From assembly GCF_937906905.1 (NCBI RefSeq), contig NZ_CALERY010000027.1, positions 1 to 64,000 of the forward strand: a DNA stretch of 64,000 nt, in the 5' to 3' direction. The translations under genes were made by a program, and so were the position numbers. The notes under the pieces were generated by a model. That model did no database searches. It saw only the letters and a list, made by a program, of their open reading frames with translations, and had not been told where the DNA came from. Numbering within the stretch: the stretch's first letter is position 1; each line of letters opens with the position of its first letter. Of this stretch, positions 33,511-43,303 are shown one piece after another. The stretch comes from an uncultured Helicobacter sp. Lineage in GTDB: Bacteria; Campylobacterota; Campylobacteria; Campylobacterales; Helicobacteraceae.

Positions 33511-33966
33511 TCACCACTCAAATATTGTTTTAGCGCGCTTGATTGCAGCATAGGGAATAAAGCCACTAGAATCTAAAGCTTCACTTACTGCTTCTTTTGC
33601 TAGCCAAACACCCTGCTCATCGGCTTTCATCAGTGTGCCTACAATCTCTTGCTTATCAAGCAGTCTAATTTGCACCACCTCTCCACAAGAGAGCATAAAA
33701 TGTCGTGGATTTTTCAGCACGCGCTCAATCCCAGGAGAGCTAACTTCAAGCATATATGCGTCTTTTATCACATCTTTGACATCAAGTAGCGGAGATATAG
33801 ATTCTGATACAAGTGCGCAGTCATCGAGGCTCACGCCGCCATCTTTCATAATGCTAATGCGCAAAACTAGATTCTCGTTTTCCTTAAGCAAAGCAATATC
33901 ATAAAGCCTGCAACCGCAAGAGACAATCGCTTCTTCTAAATCTCTCTCTATTGCGCTAAGCTCCAT
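33511..33966 (-). CDS. rimP: Ribosome maturation factor RimP
   Basis: 151 residues, needed for 30S maturation. N-terminal domain: LEEAIVSCGCRLYDIALLKENENLVLRISI; core YMLEVSSPGIERVLKNPRHFMLSCGEVVQIRLL, the PGI(E/D)R signature; C-terminal SH3-like part ending AIKRAKTIFEW. GGAGTAG before ATG. In the infB-rbfA-rimP order. Confidence 0.93.
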   Translation of the reverse strand: MELSAIERDLEEAIVSCGCRLYDIALLKENENLVLRISIMKDGGVSLDDCALVSESISPLLDVKDVIKDAYMLEVSSPGIERVLKNPRHFMLSCGEVVQIRLLDKQEIVGTLMKADEQGVWLAKEAVSEALDSSGFIPYAAIKRAKTIFEW

Positions 33967-33993
33967 ATCTCTACTCCTAATCTACTCTTTTTG

Positions 33994-34365
33994 CTAGTTA
34001 TCTATATCCACGCCTGGCTTGTTTGGCTTAACGCTTTGCTCTGCAATACTAGCAAAAAGTCGTTCGAGATTCTGCACTCTATCCATACTCTCATCGATAA
34101 CAAACTCCAGCCTAGGGCATTTATACCAGCCACTATTGCTTAGCACATACTCGCGCAAAATCCCCTGCGCACGACGCAGCATTTTGAGAATCTGGGCTTT
34201 ATCCTCGATATCAGTATGGATAAATACCTGTGCATGATACTTACCTCTCGAGCATACCACATCTGTGATACTCACACTGCTAATTCGACTATCTTCAAGA
34301 CTACTAAGTGCTTCGATCAAAAGCTCTTTTAGCAATGATTGTGTGCGCTCTAAATGTATTGACAT
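33994..34365 (-). CDS. rbfA: Ribosome-binding factor A
   Basis: 123 residues. Begins with ERTQSLLKELLIEALSSLEDSRISSVSITDVVCSRGKYHAQVFIH, the RbfA KH-like fold; RRAQGILREYV and PRLEFVIDESMDRVQNLERLF complete it. Binds the 30S 5' domain during maturation. Between infB and rimP. Confidence 0.92.
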   Translation of the reverse strand: MSIHLERTQSLLKELLIEALSSLEDSRISSVSITDVVCSRGKYHAQVFIHTDIEDKAQILKMLRRAQGILREYVLSNSGWYKCPRLEFVIDESMDRVQNLERLFASIAEQSVKPNKPGVDIDN

Positions 34366-34426
34366 GCGTCCCAGACCTCATACACCTTAATCTAACCCCA
34401 ACCTAGCCCGTGCCACAAATACCAGC

Positions 34427-37105
34427 CTAGATCTTTTGCGCTTTTTGCACTTCGATAAAAGACTCAAACACATCGCCCACTCTAATATCATTGTAATTCT
34501 CTAGCATAATCCCACATTCATAGCCTTTGGCAACTTCTTTGGCATCATCTTTAAATCGCTTTAAACTTGCCACACTACCGGTATGGATCACCACGCCATC
34601 GCGGATTAGGCGGATTTTGACCCCGCGCAAAATCTTACCATCAGTTACCATGCACCCAGCGATTGTGCCAACTTTAGCGATACTAAATGTATCACGCACT
34701 TCAGCTTGTCCAGTATTTTCCTCTTCGACCACTGGAGACATGAGACCAGAGATAAGGGCTTTGACATCATCGATGACATCATAGATCACCGAGTAGGTCT
34801 TGATCTCCACGCCATGCTCTTTGGCTTTCATTTTTACTATCCCAGTGGGGCGCAGTCCAAACCCTAGAATCATGCTATTTTCACTGGCTGCAGCAAGTGC
34901 GACATCACTCTCACTAATACCTCCCACTCCAGAGCCAATGAGATTAACTTGCACTTCATTATTGCTTAGTTTCTGCAAGCTCTGTGAAATCGCTTCGAGA
35001 CTCCCTTGCGTATCAGCCTTGATAATGAGAGGGATATTTTTAAGCTGTCCTTTTGCCACCATTTCACTAAGCTCATCAAAGGATACTTTTGTCGATTTGC
35101 TAAGCTCTTTTTGGCGCAAGTAGTTTGCAAGCTTTTGGGCATTTTCACGCGCCTGTGTGTCGCTCTCTACGACATGCAGTATGCTCCCAGCACTTGGGAC
35201 TTCAGAGAGTCCAGCGATAGAAGCCACGCTTGAGGGTGTGAGCCTATCAATACTGCGCCCCAGATCGTCGCTCATCGAGCGCACGCGCCCATACGCTGTG
35301 CCAGCATAAATAGGGTCGCCGACCTTGAGTGTGCCCTGCTTGATAATAATTGTCGCCACTGGACCCCTGCCCTTTTGCACACTGCCTTCAAGAACCACAC
35401 CCTGCACGCCAGAAGTTGGCGAGGCTTTGAGCTCGAGCACTTCGGCTTGGAGCAAAATCGTCTCAAGCAGCACATCTACACCCTCACCTGTTCTGGCAGA
35501 GATAGGGATAAACTCATACTCCCCACCCCAATCATTTGGGACAAACCCGAGCTCTGCACACTCGGATTTTAGCTTATCTGGATTGGCACTTTCTTTGTCC
35601 ATTTTATTCATGGCGATAATGATTTGCACATTTGCCGCTTTTGCATGATTTAGTGCCTCAATCGTCTGCTGCTTCACACCATCGTCTGCTGCAATGACAA
35701 TGATAGCAATATCTGTGATTTGTGCCCCACGGCTACGCATTTCGCTAAATGCTTCATGACCTGGAGTATCGATAAAACTAATGAGTTTGCCATTTTTCTC
35801 CACCATATACGCCCCAATATGCTGCGTAATCCCACCTGCCTCACCGCTAGCTATGCGCGACTCACGAATATAATCAAGCAGCGAAGTTTTCCCATGATCA
35901 ACATGCCCCATGATTGTAACCACAGGCGGGCGCTCGGTAAGATCTTTTTCATCAATGATGACTTCTTGGGATTCTGGTTCTTGACTTTGGATAGAGACTT
36001 CGATTTGCAACTCTTCAGCTAGAATCTCAATCGCATCGCGATCAAGAAAATCATTCTTCGTCGCCATAAGCCCAAGTCCAAAGAGAATCTTAATCACCTC
36101 CGTCAGTGGTCTGCCCGCTGCATCAGCAAACTCATATACGCGTATTTCTTCTGGAATTGTGATGGCATTTTTCGCAACCTTGCTCATATCCACTGATTGG
36201 CGTTGGGGCTTTTTTCGACGGCTACGACTAATGGAGCGATGCTCGCTTAGCCATGGATTTTTGCGCTGGATTTTTACGCGATCCGTGATAGCTTGGCGCA
36301 CTTCGTTTTCTTTGTCTTCATCGACCACCTCACGATCACTAAAGTCAAAAAGCATAATTTCATCTTGCTCTTCATCATAATCGCTTCGATGTGAGTCGAA
36401 ATTTCGATCAAGCAGTTCGATTTTTTGCTCATTACCCTTGTGCGATATGGCGGCTTTTTTGGGTTTTTTGGGTTTTTTGGTTCTAGGCTCATTTTGGGCA
36501 AGCTCTTGGCTCATAAGATCGTGGATTGAAGGCATGTAGGCGGGAGACTTTCTGGAGGAAGGAGATTCTGGCGTGCTAGATTCCGTAGTTTTACGCACGA
36601 TACGGATTCCAATATTACGCTGAGCTAGAGTGGAATCTCGCTTAAACTCCACTTCCTGCTTAGATTCTGCGCTCTCATGGCTGGACTCTTTAGTGGATTT
36701 TTTGGCGCCTCTTAACTCTTTTTTTGAATTCTCTTTAGCTTGAACAGATTTTTCCTCATCTTCTTGCAGAATTTCTTCTTTTGGCTGGGCTGATTTTTTT
36801 ACAGATCTTTTGGACTCTTTTGTAGATTCTTTAGGGGCTTTGTCTTTGGCACTGCTCTTGACAGCAATCTTGGTTGAAGCTTTATCTTTATTGGCAGCCT
36901 TGGCAGCTTTCTTTTTGGCTGGTTCTGGGTTTGGCATATTATTTACGCCTGTTAGGACATACTCGGCAAGAATTTCTGCAAGCGATTCATCAATAGAGCT
37001 TGTCGTATTCTTGACATCAAGCCCAATCTCTTTGGCTTTTTCAAAGACTTCCTTAGGCTTTTTTGCAATTTCTGCGGCAATATCTGCGATTTTCATTTTA
37101 CCCAT
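34427..37105 (-). CDS. infB: Translation initiation factor IF-2
   Basis: 892 residues. N-terminal MKIADIAAEIAKKPKEVFEKAKEIGLD is the IF-2N domain, then a Lys/Ser-rich linker (about 70-300). The G domain has VTIMGHVDHGKTSLLDYI (G1), SFIDTPGHEAFSEM (G3) and IIAMNKMDKES (G4). Domain III and the C-terminal tRNAfMet-binding domain (KVGTIAGCMVTDGKILRGVKIRLIRDG) are intact. It overlaps the ylxR stop by 8 bases. MGKM gives two starts (37105 or 37096); the difference is trivial. Confidence 0.97.
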   Translation of the reverse strand: MGKMKIADIAAEIAKKPKEVFEKAKEIGLDVKNTTSSIDESLAEILAEYVLTGVNNMPNPEPAKKKAAKAANKDKASTKIAVKSSAKDKAPKESTKESKRSVKKSAQPKEEILQEDEEKSVQAKENSKKELRGAKKSTKESSHESAESKQEVEFKRDSTLAQRNIGIRIVRKTTESSTPESPSSRKSPAYMPSIHDLMSQELAQNEPRTKKPKKPKKAAISHKGNEQKIELLDRNFDSHRSDYDEEQDEIMLFDFSDREVVDEDKENEVRQAITDRVKIQRKNPWLSEHRSISRSRRKKPQRQSVDMSKVAKNAITIPEEIRVYEFADAAGRPLTEVIKILFGLGLMATKNDFLDRDAIEILAEELQIEVSIQSQEPESQEVIIDEKDLTERPPVVTIMGHVDHGKTSLLDYIRESRIASGEAGGITQHIGAYMVEKNGKLISFIDTPGHEAFSEMRSRGAQITDIAIIVIAADDGVKQQTIEALNHAKAANVQIIIAMNKMDKESANPDKLKSECAELGFVPNDWGGEYEFIPISARTGEGVDVLLETILLQAEVLELKASPTSGVQGVVLEGSVQKGRGPVATIIIKQGTLKVGDPIYAGTAYGRVRSMSDDLGRSIDRLTPSSVASIAGLSEVPSAGSILHVVESDTQARENAQKLANYLRQKELSKSTKVSFDELSEMVAKGQLKNIPLIIKADTQGSLEAISQSLQKLSNNEVQVNLIGSGVGGISESDVALAAASENSMILGFGLRPTGIVKMKAKEHGVEIKTYSVIYDVIDDVKALISGLMSPVVEEENTGQAEVRDTFSIAKVGTIAGCMVTDGKILRGVKIRLIRDGVVIHTGSVASLKRFKDDAKEVAKGYECGIMLENYNDIRVGDVFESFIEVQKAQKI

Positions 37106-37373
37106 GATTTACAATCTCCCTAATCGCTACAAGCCCCTTGTGCTTATCTCTCACAGCGCCAAAACGCGCCAGGGCTTTTGCGACTTTCCTTTCACAATTA
37201 CTACATTCTCCACACAGATAGAAGCTTCTTCCAAAGCCTACAAATCCCACTACCTGCCCATCACACATGCTAAATCTCGCAAGCTCTGCTTGCAAGAAAC
37301 GCTCACGACAAGCCACACACATACGAGTGGGCTTATAGACAGACTCACAGAAACGATCAGTAGAAAAAGACAT
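37098..37373 (-). CDS. ylxR: YlxR-family protein (DUF448)
   Basis: 91 residues. YKPTRMCVACRERFLQAELARF is the P-x-R-x-C-x2-C-R signature; GRSFYLCGECSNCERKVAKALAR follows. Small nucleic-acid binding protein that usually precedes infB, as here, and modulates transcription or ribosome function. GGGG before ATG. No thrB is present upstream within the window. Confidence 0.88.
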   Translation of the reverse strand: MSFSTDRFCESVYKPTRMCVACRERFLQAELARFSMCDGQVVGFVGFGRSFYLCGECSNCERKVAKALARFGAVRDKHKGLVAIREIVNHG

Positions 37374-37596
37374 TAAACCCCGTTTGTGCTTTGATGAGCG
37401 GGATTTTAGCTAATTTTTCTTAAAAATTTCCATGGATAGCATTAAGGAGCATCAAGACAGGTATTGCTCCTAGAATCCAAGCAACCCACTGCGAGAATTC
37501 ATCAAGATTCTGCCACCAGAATCCACTCGCCAATCGCAAGCAAATCTTATCTCAAAGCCCCATCGACACAAATCCCTACAATCCACTCTGTGGTTT

Positions 37597-38988
37597 CTAC
37601 TTGCGCAAATCCTTAGCTGGCGGATAAACAAAAAATGTCTTGCGCTCAACTTGGATATTATCATCATCGACTGCATAGGCTTTGATAACTATATGCTCTA
37701 GCAAATCTTTGTCCTCCAGTGCAGAATCCAGCGGAGATCTTGCCGATATAGTTACCACGCTCTTGCTCTTACTGCCAGCACGCACAGAGACAGGATCGCT
37801 TGGCGCGATGATTTCGAGTTTTTCATTATCTAAAATCTCGAAATAAAATTTATGATCTTTAGAGTCCGTATTCTCGACCAAAAATGTATAGTAATTATGC
37901 ACTGCACCACTTTTGCGTATGGAGTAGGCTTGCGTATTTCTATCAATATTTAGCAGCATGGTTTCTTTATTACTTCCCACAATAAGCACAATCGAGAAAA
38001 TCACAGCCAGCACAATGATATAGCCAATGGTTTTCATGCGGAAATAGCGCACTTTTGATTTTGAGCTTACCGCATTTGGCGAGCTCCAGCGCACAAGCGA
38101 TGGGCGATTATAGTGCGCCATGACACTAGTGCAGGCATCAACGCATTCAAGGCAGTTAATACACTCTAGCTGCATGCCCTTACGGATATCAATATGCGTA
38201 GGACAGACTTTCACGCAAGCCACGCAGTTTGTGCATTCGTTAGCTTCATTTTGTTTTTTAGGAGCGAGCGGATTTTTCTCGCCATTTGGAGCATAGACAG
38301 CCCCGCCTCGATCACTATCATAAATCGCCATAATTGTGTCATTGTCATAGAGCACAGACTGCACGCGAGCATAAGGACAGACATAAACACAAAAATTCTC
38401 CCCAATCAGCGTGGCATCAAAGAGCAAAAACAGCCCAATCCCAAGCCAGAATCCTAGCAATATGGTATGCTCAAGAGGGTTACTCATATAGGCAAAAAAG
38501 TCATGCGGTGGCACAAAGAAAAAGAGAAAATTCGCCGCGGCAGTAAAAGCTATAAGTGAGAAAATCGCCATGGCAAGGAGCTTTTTAAGCTTATTGCTCA
38601 TGAGACTAAAATCTGGCGCCTTTTGTTTATTGTCGATTCGCTTGCGCAAGCCCAAAAGCTTGGTCTCAATCCCATCGCGGTAAATCACACGAAACATCGT
38701 CTGCGGACAGCCCCAGCCACACCACACACGCCCCCCAAGGGTTGTCATAAAAAATATCCCCACAAAGAGCATGATAAGCAAAAATGGCATGAGATAAAGC
38801 TCTTGCACACTAAATACCGTGCCTAGGAGGTGCAGCTCTTTATGATCAAATGAGAGCAAAAAGATTTGATTGCCATTTATTTGGATAAACGGCAAGGACA
38901 GCGCGATAACCGCAATGCACGCATAGACAATATAACGCCTGTATCGATAGGGAAAAATAGCCGACTTAGCCTGTGTGGAATTGTGCAT
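37597..38988 (-). CDS. ccoG: Cytochrome c oxidase accessory protein CcoG (FixG/RdxA)
   Basis: 463 residues, polytopic. Cys motifs: VWCGWGCPQTMFR, CVYVCPYARVQ, CTNCVACVKVCPTHIDIRKGMQLECINCLECVDAC (two 4Fe-4S-type sites). The C-terminal periplasmic Ig-like domain (YSIRKSGAVHNYYTFLVENT) is typical. CcoG reduces Cu2+ to Cu+ for cbb3 oxidase assembly. AAGGAGAG before ATG; TATAAT about 100 bases upstream. Confidence 0.93.
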   Translation of the reverse strand: MHNSTQAKSAIFPYRYRRYIVYACIAVIALSLPFIQINGNQIFLLSFDHKELHLLGTVFSVQELYLMPFLLIMLFVGIFFMTTLGGRVWCGWGCPQTMFRVIYRDGIETKLLGLRKRIDNKQKAPDFSLMSNKLKKLLAMAIFSLIAFTAAANFLFFFVPPHDFFAYMSNPLEHTILLGFWLGIGLFLLFDATLIGENFCVYVCPYARVQSVLYDNDTIMAIYDSDRGGAVYAPNGEKNPLAPKKQNEANECTNCVACVKVCPTHIDIRKGMQLECINCLECVDACTSVMAHYNRPSLVRWSSPNAVSSKSKVRYFRMKTIGYIIVLAVIFSIVLIVGSNKETMLLNIDRNTQAYSIRKSGAVHNYYTFLVENTDSKDHKFYFEILDNEKLEIIAPSDPVSVRAGSKSKSVVTISARSPLDSALEDKDLLEHIVIKAYAVDDDNIQVERKTFFVYPPAKDLRK

Positions 38989-39087
38989 AATCTCTCCTTA
39001 ACTGCTTACGCTTTGTGAGCCTTTGACACTGGATTTTGCTATTTAGGACTGGTCTATGGAACCCCTTTTAAGCGCAAACTCTCAAAA

Positions 39088-39093
39088 ATTATA
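39088..39093 (-). promoter_or_regulatory. -10 element of ccoG
   Basis: Perfect TATAAT on the minus strand, about 100 bases upstream of the ATG at 38988. Confidence 0.5.
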
Positions 39094-39238
39094 TAACTTT
39101 AGGAAAAAAAGTCAATAATCAAGCCCACCCTGTTTTCCGCCTAACTTTATCCATGTCTAGACACAATCTCTTGTAGGAGCATGCTGGATTTTAAGGTGGC
39201 TGGATTCTAGTCTGGATCCAGTATATCTCTATGCACCC

Positions 39239-40450
39239 CTACAAGCTCCTTGGCGTATAGAGTGCCAAAATAAGCGCTGGGAGCGCAAAAAGTGCAGCAA
39301 AGATTGGATTCCACCCGATTCCCAAATGTGCGAAAACCACCCCGCCCAGCGCACTCGCACTCGCAATCCCCACATTAAACGCCCCCTCATTCACGCTAAT
39401 AGCGCTATCTTCAAAACCCTTGGCATATTTGTGTGATGAGAGGATTGCCAGAGATTTTAGCGGTGAAATTGAAGCAAATGCCACCATGCCCATAAGACAG
39501 AGATTGATAAGCACAAGCACCTGTGAATACGCACTAAGCGCCATAAGCGCATAAATCACCACCTGCGCACCAAGCATAAGCCTAAGCGATAGAACCGAGC
39601 CCTTAGCATCGGTAATCTTTCCACCCAGCAGATTCCCCACCACCGCACTACCACCATAAAGCAGGAGAATCGAGGCAATCGAAGCGCGATCGAAGTTCGA
39701 AAGACTTAGCAGCAGCTCTGCAATGTAGGTATAGATGACAAAGCTCGCCCCGCAAGTGCAAGCCGTAATAATATAGGCGCGCAGGAGCTTTGAGGCTTTT
39801 AGTGCGAGAAAAAGTCCTTGGATATGCGTGCGCTGTGATCTCACGCGCGGCATGATAAGCAGCACACTAAGTAGCGCGATACTTGTTAGTCCAACAATAA
39901 GCCAAAAAATCGCCTGAAATCCAAACTGCTGCCCGACAAATGTCCCCAACGGAATCCCCGTAACAAGTGCGATTGTAAGCCCTGAAACCATGAGTGCTAG
40001 GGCGGTGTTTTCTTTGCCAGCTTTAGCGATTTTTACCGCAGCTATTGTGGCAATAACGAAAAATACCCCGTGCATACACCCCGCTATGAAGCGTGCAATA
40101 AGCGTGAGATAGAAACTCTCACTCACTGCGACGATAAGATTTGCTAGTAAAAAAATACCAAGATTTAACATAAGCTGATGCTTGCGATCAAGTCTGCTGA
40201 TAGGGATTGTCAAAATCGGGGCGCCTACAACCACACCAACAGCATAAATCGTAACAAGCCAGCCCGCCACAGGCTGGGAAACCATAAAATACTCCGCCAC
40301 ATCTGGCAAAATCCCTGCGACGATAAACTCCGTCACCCCCATGCAAAATGCACTAAGAGCTAGGGCTAGAATGCCTTGGGGAGAGGGCTTTTGCTTATGT
40401 ATAGATGTGGGAGATACGGGTGTTTCTAGGGGCTGGTTTTGTGTTGGCAT
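39239..40450 (-). CDS. MFS efflux transporter (AraJ/sugar-efflux-like)
   Basis: About 403 residues from ATG 40450, chosen by GGAGCTCCT before it. Twelve membrane helices. QGILALALSAFCMGVTEFIVAGILPDVAEYF is the DHA12/AraJ-type first helix; ISRLDRKHQLMLNLGIFLL is the conserved cytoplasmic loop between helices 2 and 3. Exports drugs or sugars; substrate not deducible. N-terminal 30 residues are Pro/Thr-rich. Single gene, divergent from the SurA-like gene. Confidence 0.85.
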   Translation of the reverse strand: MPTQNQPLETPVSPTSIHKQKPSPQGILALALSAFCMGVTEFIVAGILPDVAEYFMVSQPVAGWLVTIYAVGVVVGAPILTIPISRLDRKHQLMLNLGIFLLANLIVAVSESFYLTLIARFIAGCMHGVFFVIATIAAVKIAKAGKENTALALMVSGLTIALVTGIPLGTFVGQQFGFQAIFWLIVGLTSIALLSVLLIMPRVRSQRTHIQGLFLALKASKLLRAYIITACTCGASFVIYTYIAELLLSLSNFDRASIASILLLYGGSAVVGNLLGGKITDAKGSVLSLRLMLGAQVVIYALMALSAYSQVLVLINLCLMGMVAFASISPLKSLAILSSHKYAKGFEDSAISVNEGAFNVGIASASALGGVVFAHLGIGWNPIFAALFALPALILALYTPRSL

Positions 40451-40535
40451 AGGAGCTCCAAATAAAGAGAATCTAAAAATCCATGGCAAATAAAGGCGCG
40501 GATTCTAAGGTTTTTTAACTTAAGAGTTTTTTAGA

Positions 40536-40541
40536 TACAAT
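40536..40541 (+). promoter_or_regulatory. -10 element of the surA-like operon
   Basis: TACAAT on the plus strand, 58 bases before the ATG at 40599, in a T-rich region that gives no clear -35. Confidence 0.4.
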
Positions 40542-40598
40542 GCAACCCAAAGTAGCAAAATCCAGCACAATAATGCAACAGATACACGAAGGATAATA

Positions 40599-41576
40599 AT
40601 GCCACGCCCACATGCAAGAGTGTTCAAAGAAGCACTGCAAACATTGCCACTATTCCTATGCCTAAGCTGCCTTAGCTTGCCGCTTGGCGCGCTAGAGTTT
40701 GCGCAAAATTCCAGCGCGCAGCCCAGTAGTGCAGATTCTAGCATTTTGAATTCTAGCCCAGAATCTAACGCACCAAAACCCAAGATGCGTGGCAAAATTG
40801 TGGGCGGGATTGCGATAAAAGTCAATGGCGATCCAATCACAATCCACGAGATTCTAGACCTAAGCGCCAAGCAGCACATCACTAAAGACAAAGCCCAAGC
40901 TATTCTTATCGCCCAGCGTCTCAAGACCCAAGAGATAAAGCGGCTTAATATCAACATAGATGATGTGCGCCTTGAGCAAGAGATAGAATCTATCGCCTCG
41001 CACAATAACCTAAACTATCAGCAATTTATCCAAGCTCTCCACCAACAAGGAATGGATATAGATACCTATAAACAAAAGTTAAAAGAAGGCATACAAACTC
41101 GCGAGCTCATGCGCAATATCCTGCTCTCTTCTGATACTTCTAGTGAAGCAAGTATGCGTGCCTACTATAATAAGCACAAAAATGAGTTCATCTCCGCTAC
41201 GCAGGTGCAGACCATGCGGTATAGCGCCAAAGACCCAAAGCTCCTAGAACGCGCGATTGCCAATCCCAGCGTAAGCCTAAGTGGCGTGGAGAAAACCCCA
41301 GAAAAACTCACACTTAGCATGCTAAACCCCCAAATCGCACAGATGTTCTCCTCTTTACAGATAGGTGAGTTTAGCCCAATTCTTGATGCGGGGAATGGTA
41401 GCTATGTGGCATTTGTCGTGCAGGAGAAAATCGGAGAAAATACAATGAGCTTCGAAGAAGCAAAATCCATCATCGCGCAGAAATTCGCCCAAGAGCACCA
41501 AGAGCAGATTTTAGATGAGTATTTTGAGAAAATCCGCCAAAAATCCCACATAGAGCATATTCGCGACGCCAAGTAG
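40599..41576 (+). CDS. SurA_N-type periplasmic chaperone / PPIase-like protein
   Basis: 325 residues. Signal peptide (LPLFLCLSCLSLPLGALEF), a low-complexity Ser/Pro linker (PSSADSSILNSSPESNAP), then a SurA N-domain: IAIKVNGDPITIHEIL, LKTQEIKRLNINIDDVRLEQEIESIA, YKQKLKEGIQTRELM. The C-terminal parvulin-like part has RAYYNKHKNEF and QIGEFSPILDAGNGSYVAFVVQEK. Assists outer-membrane protein folding by inference. First in the run homologous to HP0659-HP0663. Confidence 0.82.
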   Translation: MPRPHARVFKEALQTLPLFLCLSCLSLPLGALEFAQNSSAQPSSADSSILNSSPESNAPKPKMRGKIVGGIAIKVNGDPITIHEILDLSAKQHITKDKAQAILIAQRLKTQEIKRLNINIDDVRLEQEIESIASHNNLNYQQFIQALHQQGMDIDTYKQKLKEGIQTRELMRNILLSSDTSSEASMRAYYNKHKNEFISATQVQTMRYSAKDPKLLERAIANPSVSLSGVEKTPEKLTLSMLNPQIAQMFSSLQIGEFSPILDAGNGSYVAFVVQEKIGENTMSFEEAKSIIAQKFAQEHQEQILDEYFEKIRQKSHIEHIRDAK

Positions 41577-41678
41577 CCATGATCCTATCCGCACAATCTT
41601 ATCCAAAATCCCACCTTCAATCTCATCTTGCAATTTTCTGTGTAAGCCCCCACAGCAGCCACACACTTGAGTGTCCGT

Positions 41679-42794
41679 ATGCTTGACTCCCTACTATTTC
41701 TCTATCGAGATCCGCTGTTTGGGATTGCGATTTTAGTCGCCATTGTGGTGATTTTGGTGTTTGCAGACTATGGGCGTAACCGCTACCGAGCCAAAAAGCG
41801 TCAAATCGCACTAGAAAATTTCGCCAAATCCTACAGCAGCAGCTCGCTTGGCGATGAGCTTGTCGAGTTTCTTCACTTAGCAAAAAATCCCCTGCCCCCA
41901 CTTCTCCTGCTGGCTAAAACCTACGCACACGCTGGCGATAGTGCTGCCGCGATAAAAATCTACCTAAACCTGCTTGATAGCACCAAAGACCCACAGGAGA
42001 AGATCATCATTTTGGAGTCTTTGGGAATTGTGTATTTTGAAGCAGGATTTTTACAGCGGGCAAAAAACATCTTCCTAGAGATTTTGAAAACTCACCCAAG
42101 AAATACGCAAATTCTAGGCTATCTCATGCGCACACACGAAAGCATGGGGGAGTATAAAGCTGCGCTTGATGCGTTAGAGTGCCTTGATGAGCTAGGCACA
42201 CACGGCAGTCAGGAGCTATCACAAGAGCTTTTGGAAATGAAACATTACTTGATTTTTATGCTTTTAAGCCAAGATTCCCTGCTACCATTGGAAAAAAAGC
42301 ATAGAGAAATCATCGCGCTTATGCACCGTAGCGGACGGATCAACCGCCTAACACTCGAGTATCTTTTCACCTATGATCGCGAGAGATTCTGGCATGAGCT
42401 GCTACTCTTTGAAGATGTGAGCTTTTGCCTTGATATTTTATGGCGCTGCAAGAGAGACGAAGTGCCAATCGCACAAATCGCCTCGCGTGCTGATATTATG
42501 GATATTTTCATCGCCAAGGGCTTTGTGCTAGCGCCTTTGGACTCTAAAATAGAATCCATTGTAGGAGAATCCACGCCCCCAAACACACATACCAATACAA
42601 ATCGCCCCAGACTCTTTGCCCTAGAGGTATTGCGCGTGCTTCAAGCCCACTCTAGCGCCAGAGGCACGCTAAGCTTTGAATACCGCTGTCATCACTGCAA
42701 AAATCTTTTTCCCTTTGACTCCTATCGCTGCCCAATGTGCGCAAAAATCGGGGAAATGGATCTTGTCTATAAAATCCAAGAATCCACACAATAA
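41679..42794 (+). CDS. TPR protein with C-terminal zinc ribbon (LapB-like)
   Basis: About 371 residues. One N-terminal membrane helix (PLFGIAILVAIVVILVFADYG), TPR repeats at about 80-200 (LLAKTYAHAGDSAAAIKIYLNLL, GIVYFEAGFLQRAKNIFLEIL), and a C-terminal rubredoxin-like ribbon CHHC...CPMC. This order is that of LapB/YciM, which regulates LPS synthesis, but sequence identity cannot be measured here. Start: ATG 41679 preferred over TTG 41667; ribosome site weak. Homologous position to HP0660. Confidence 0.7.
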   Translation: MLDSLLFLYRDPLFGIAILVAIVVILVFADYGRNRYRAKKRQIALENFAKSYSSSSLGDELVEFLHLAKNPLPPLLLLAKTYAHAGDSAAAIKIYLNLLDSTKDPQEKIIILESLGIVYFEAGFLQRAKNIFLEILKTHPRNTQILGYLMRTHESMGEYKAALDALECLDELGTHGSQELSQELLEMKHYLIFMLLSQDSLLPLEKKHREIIALMHRSGRINRLTLEYLFTYDRERFWHELLLFEDVSFCLDILWRCKRDEVPIAQIASRADIMDIFIAKGFVLAPLDSKIESIVGESTPPNTHTNTNRPRLFALEVLRVLQAHSSARGTLSFEYRCHHCKNLFPFDSYRCPMCAKIGEMDLVYKIQESTQ

Positions 42795-42813
42795 TCCACA
42801 ATAAAGGCACAAT

Positions 42814-43278
42814 ATGAAAGATATCACAATCTATACCGATGGCTCATCACTTGGGAATCCTGGACCTGGAGGCTACTGCGCGATTTTGATTTACAGAGGC
42901 GTGGAGCTCATCGTCCAAGGTGGCGAGCCAGATACGACAAACAACCGCATGGAGCTAACCGCTCTTCTCCAAGCTCTCAAAGCCCTAAAAGAGCCTTGTA
43001 ATATTAAGCTCTACACAGATTCCCAGTATGTCGCACAAGGTATTAGCGAGTGGCTCTCTGGCTGGGTTAAAAAGGGGTTTCGCGAGGTAAAAAACCCAGA
43101 TCTCTGGCGCCAATACATCAGCCTAAGCGAACCGCATACCATAAAGCCCTACTGGGTCAAAGGTCATAGCGGGGATTTGATGAACGAAAAATGTGATAGA
43201 ATTGCCAGATCTCAAGCACAGCAAGTCCAAAATCTCGCCCAGCATATCACACCACCAAAAACCCTGCTCGACATGTGA
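42814..43278 (+). CDS. rnhA: Ribonuclease HI
   Basis: 154 residues. ITIYTDGSSLGNPGPGGYCAIL holds the first catalytic Asp; TTNNRMELTALLQAL the Glu; KLYTDSQYVAQGISEW the second Asp; and YWVKGHSGDLMNEKCDRIARSQA the His loop and last Asp. Degrades RNA in RNA-DNA hybrids. AAAGGC before ATG; 26 bases to rnc. Confidence 0.96.
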   Translation: MKDITIYTDGSSLGNPGPGGYCAILIYRGVELIVQGGEPDTTNNRMELTALLQALKALKEPCNIKLYTDSQYVAQGISEWLSGWVKKGFREVKNPDLWRQYISLSEPHTIKPYWVKGHSGDLMNEKCDRIARSQAQQVQNLAQHITPPKTLLDM

Positions 43279-43303
43279 GCAACCCAGAATCTAAAGGCAT
43301 GCG

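Noticed and set aside
37470..37676. Minus-strand 68-codon frame overlapping the 3' end of ccoG
   Set aside because: Overlaps ccoG in another frame and lacks a start signal; a shadow.
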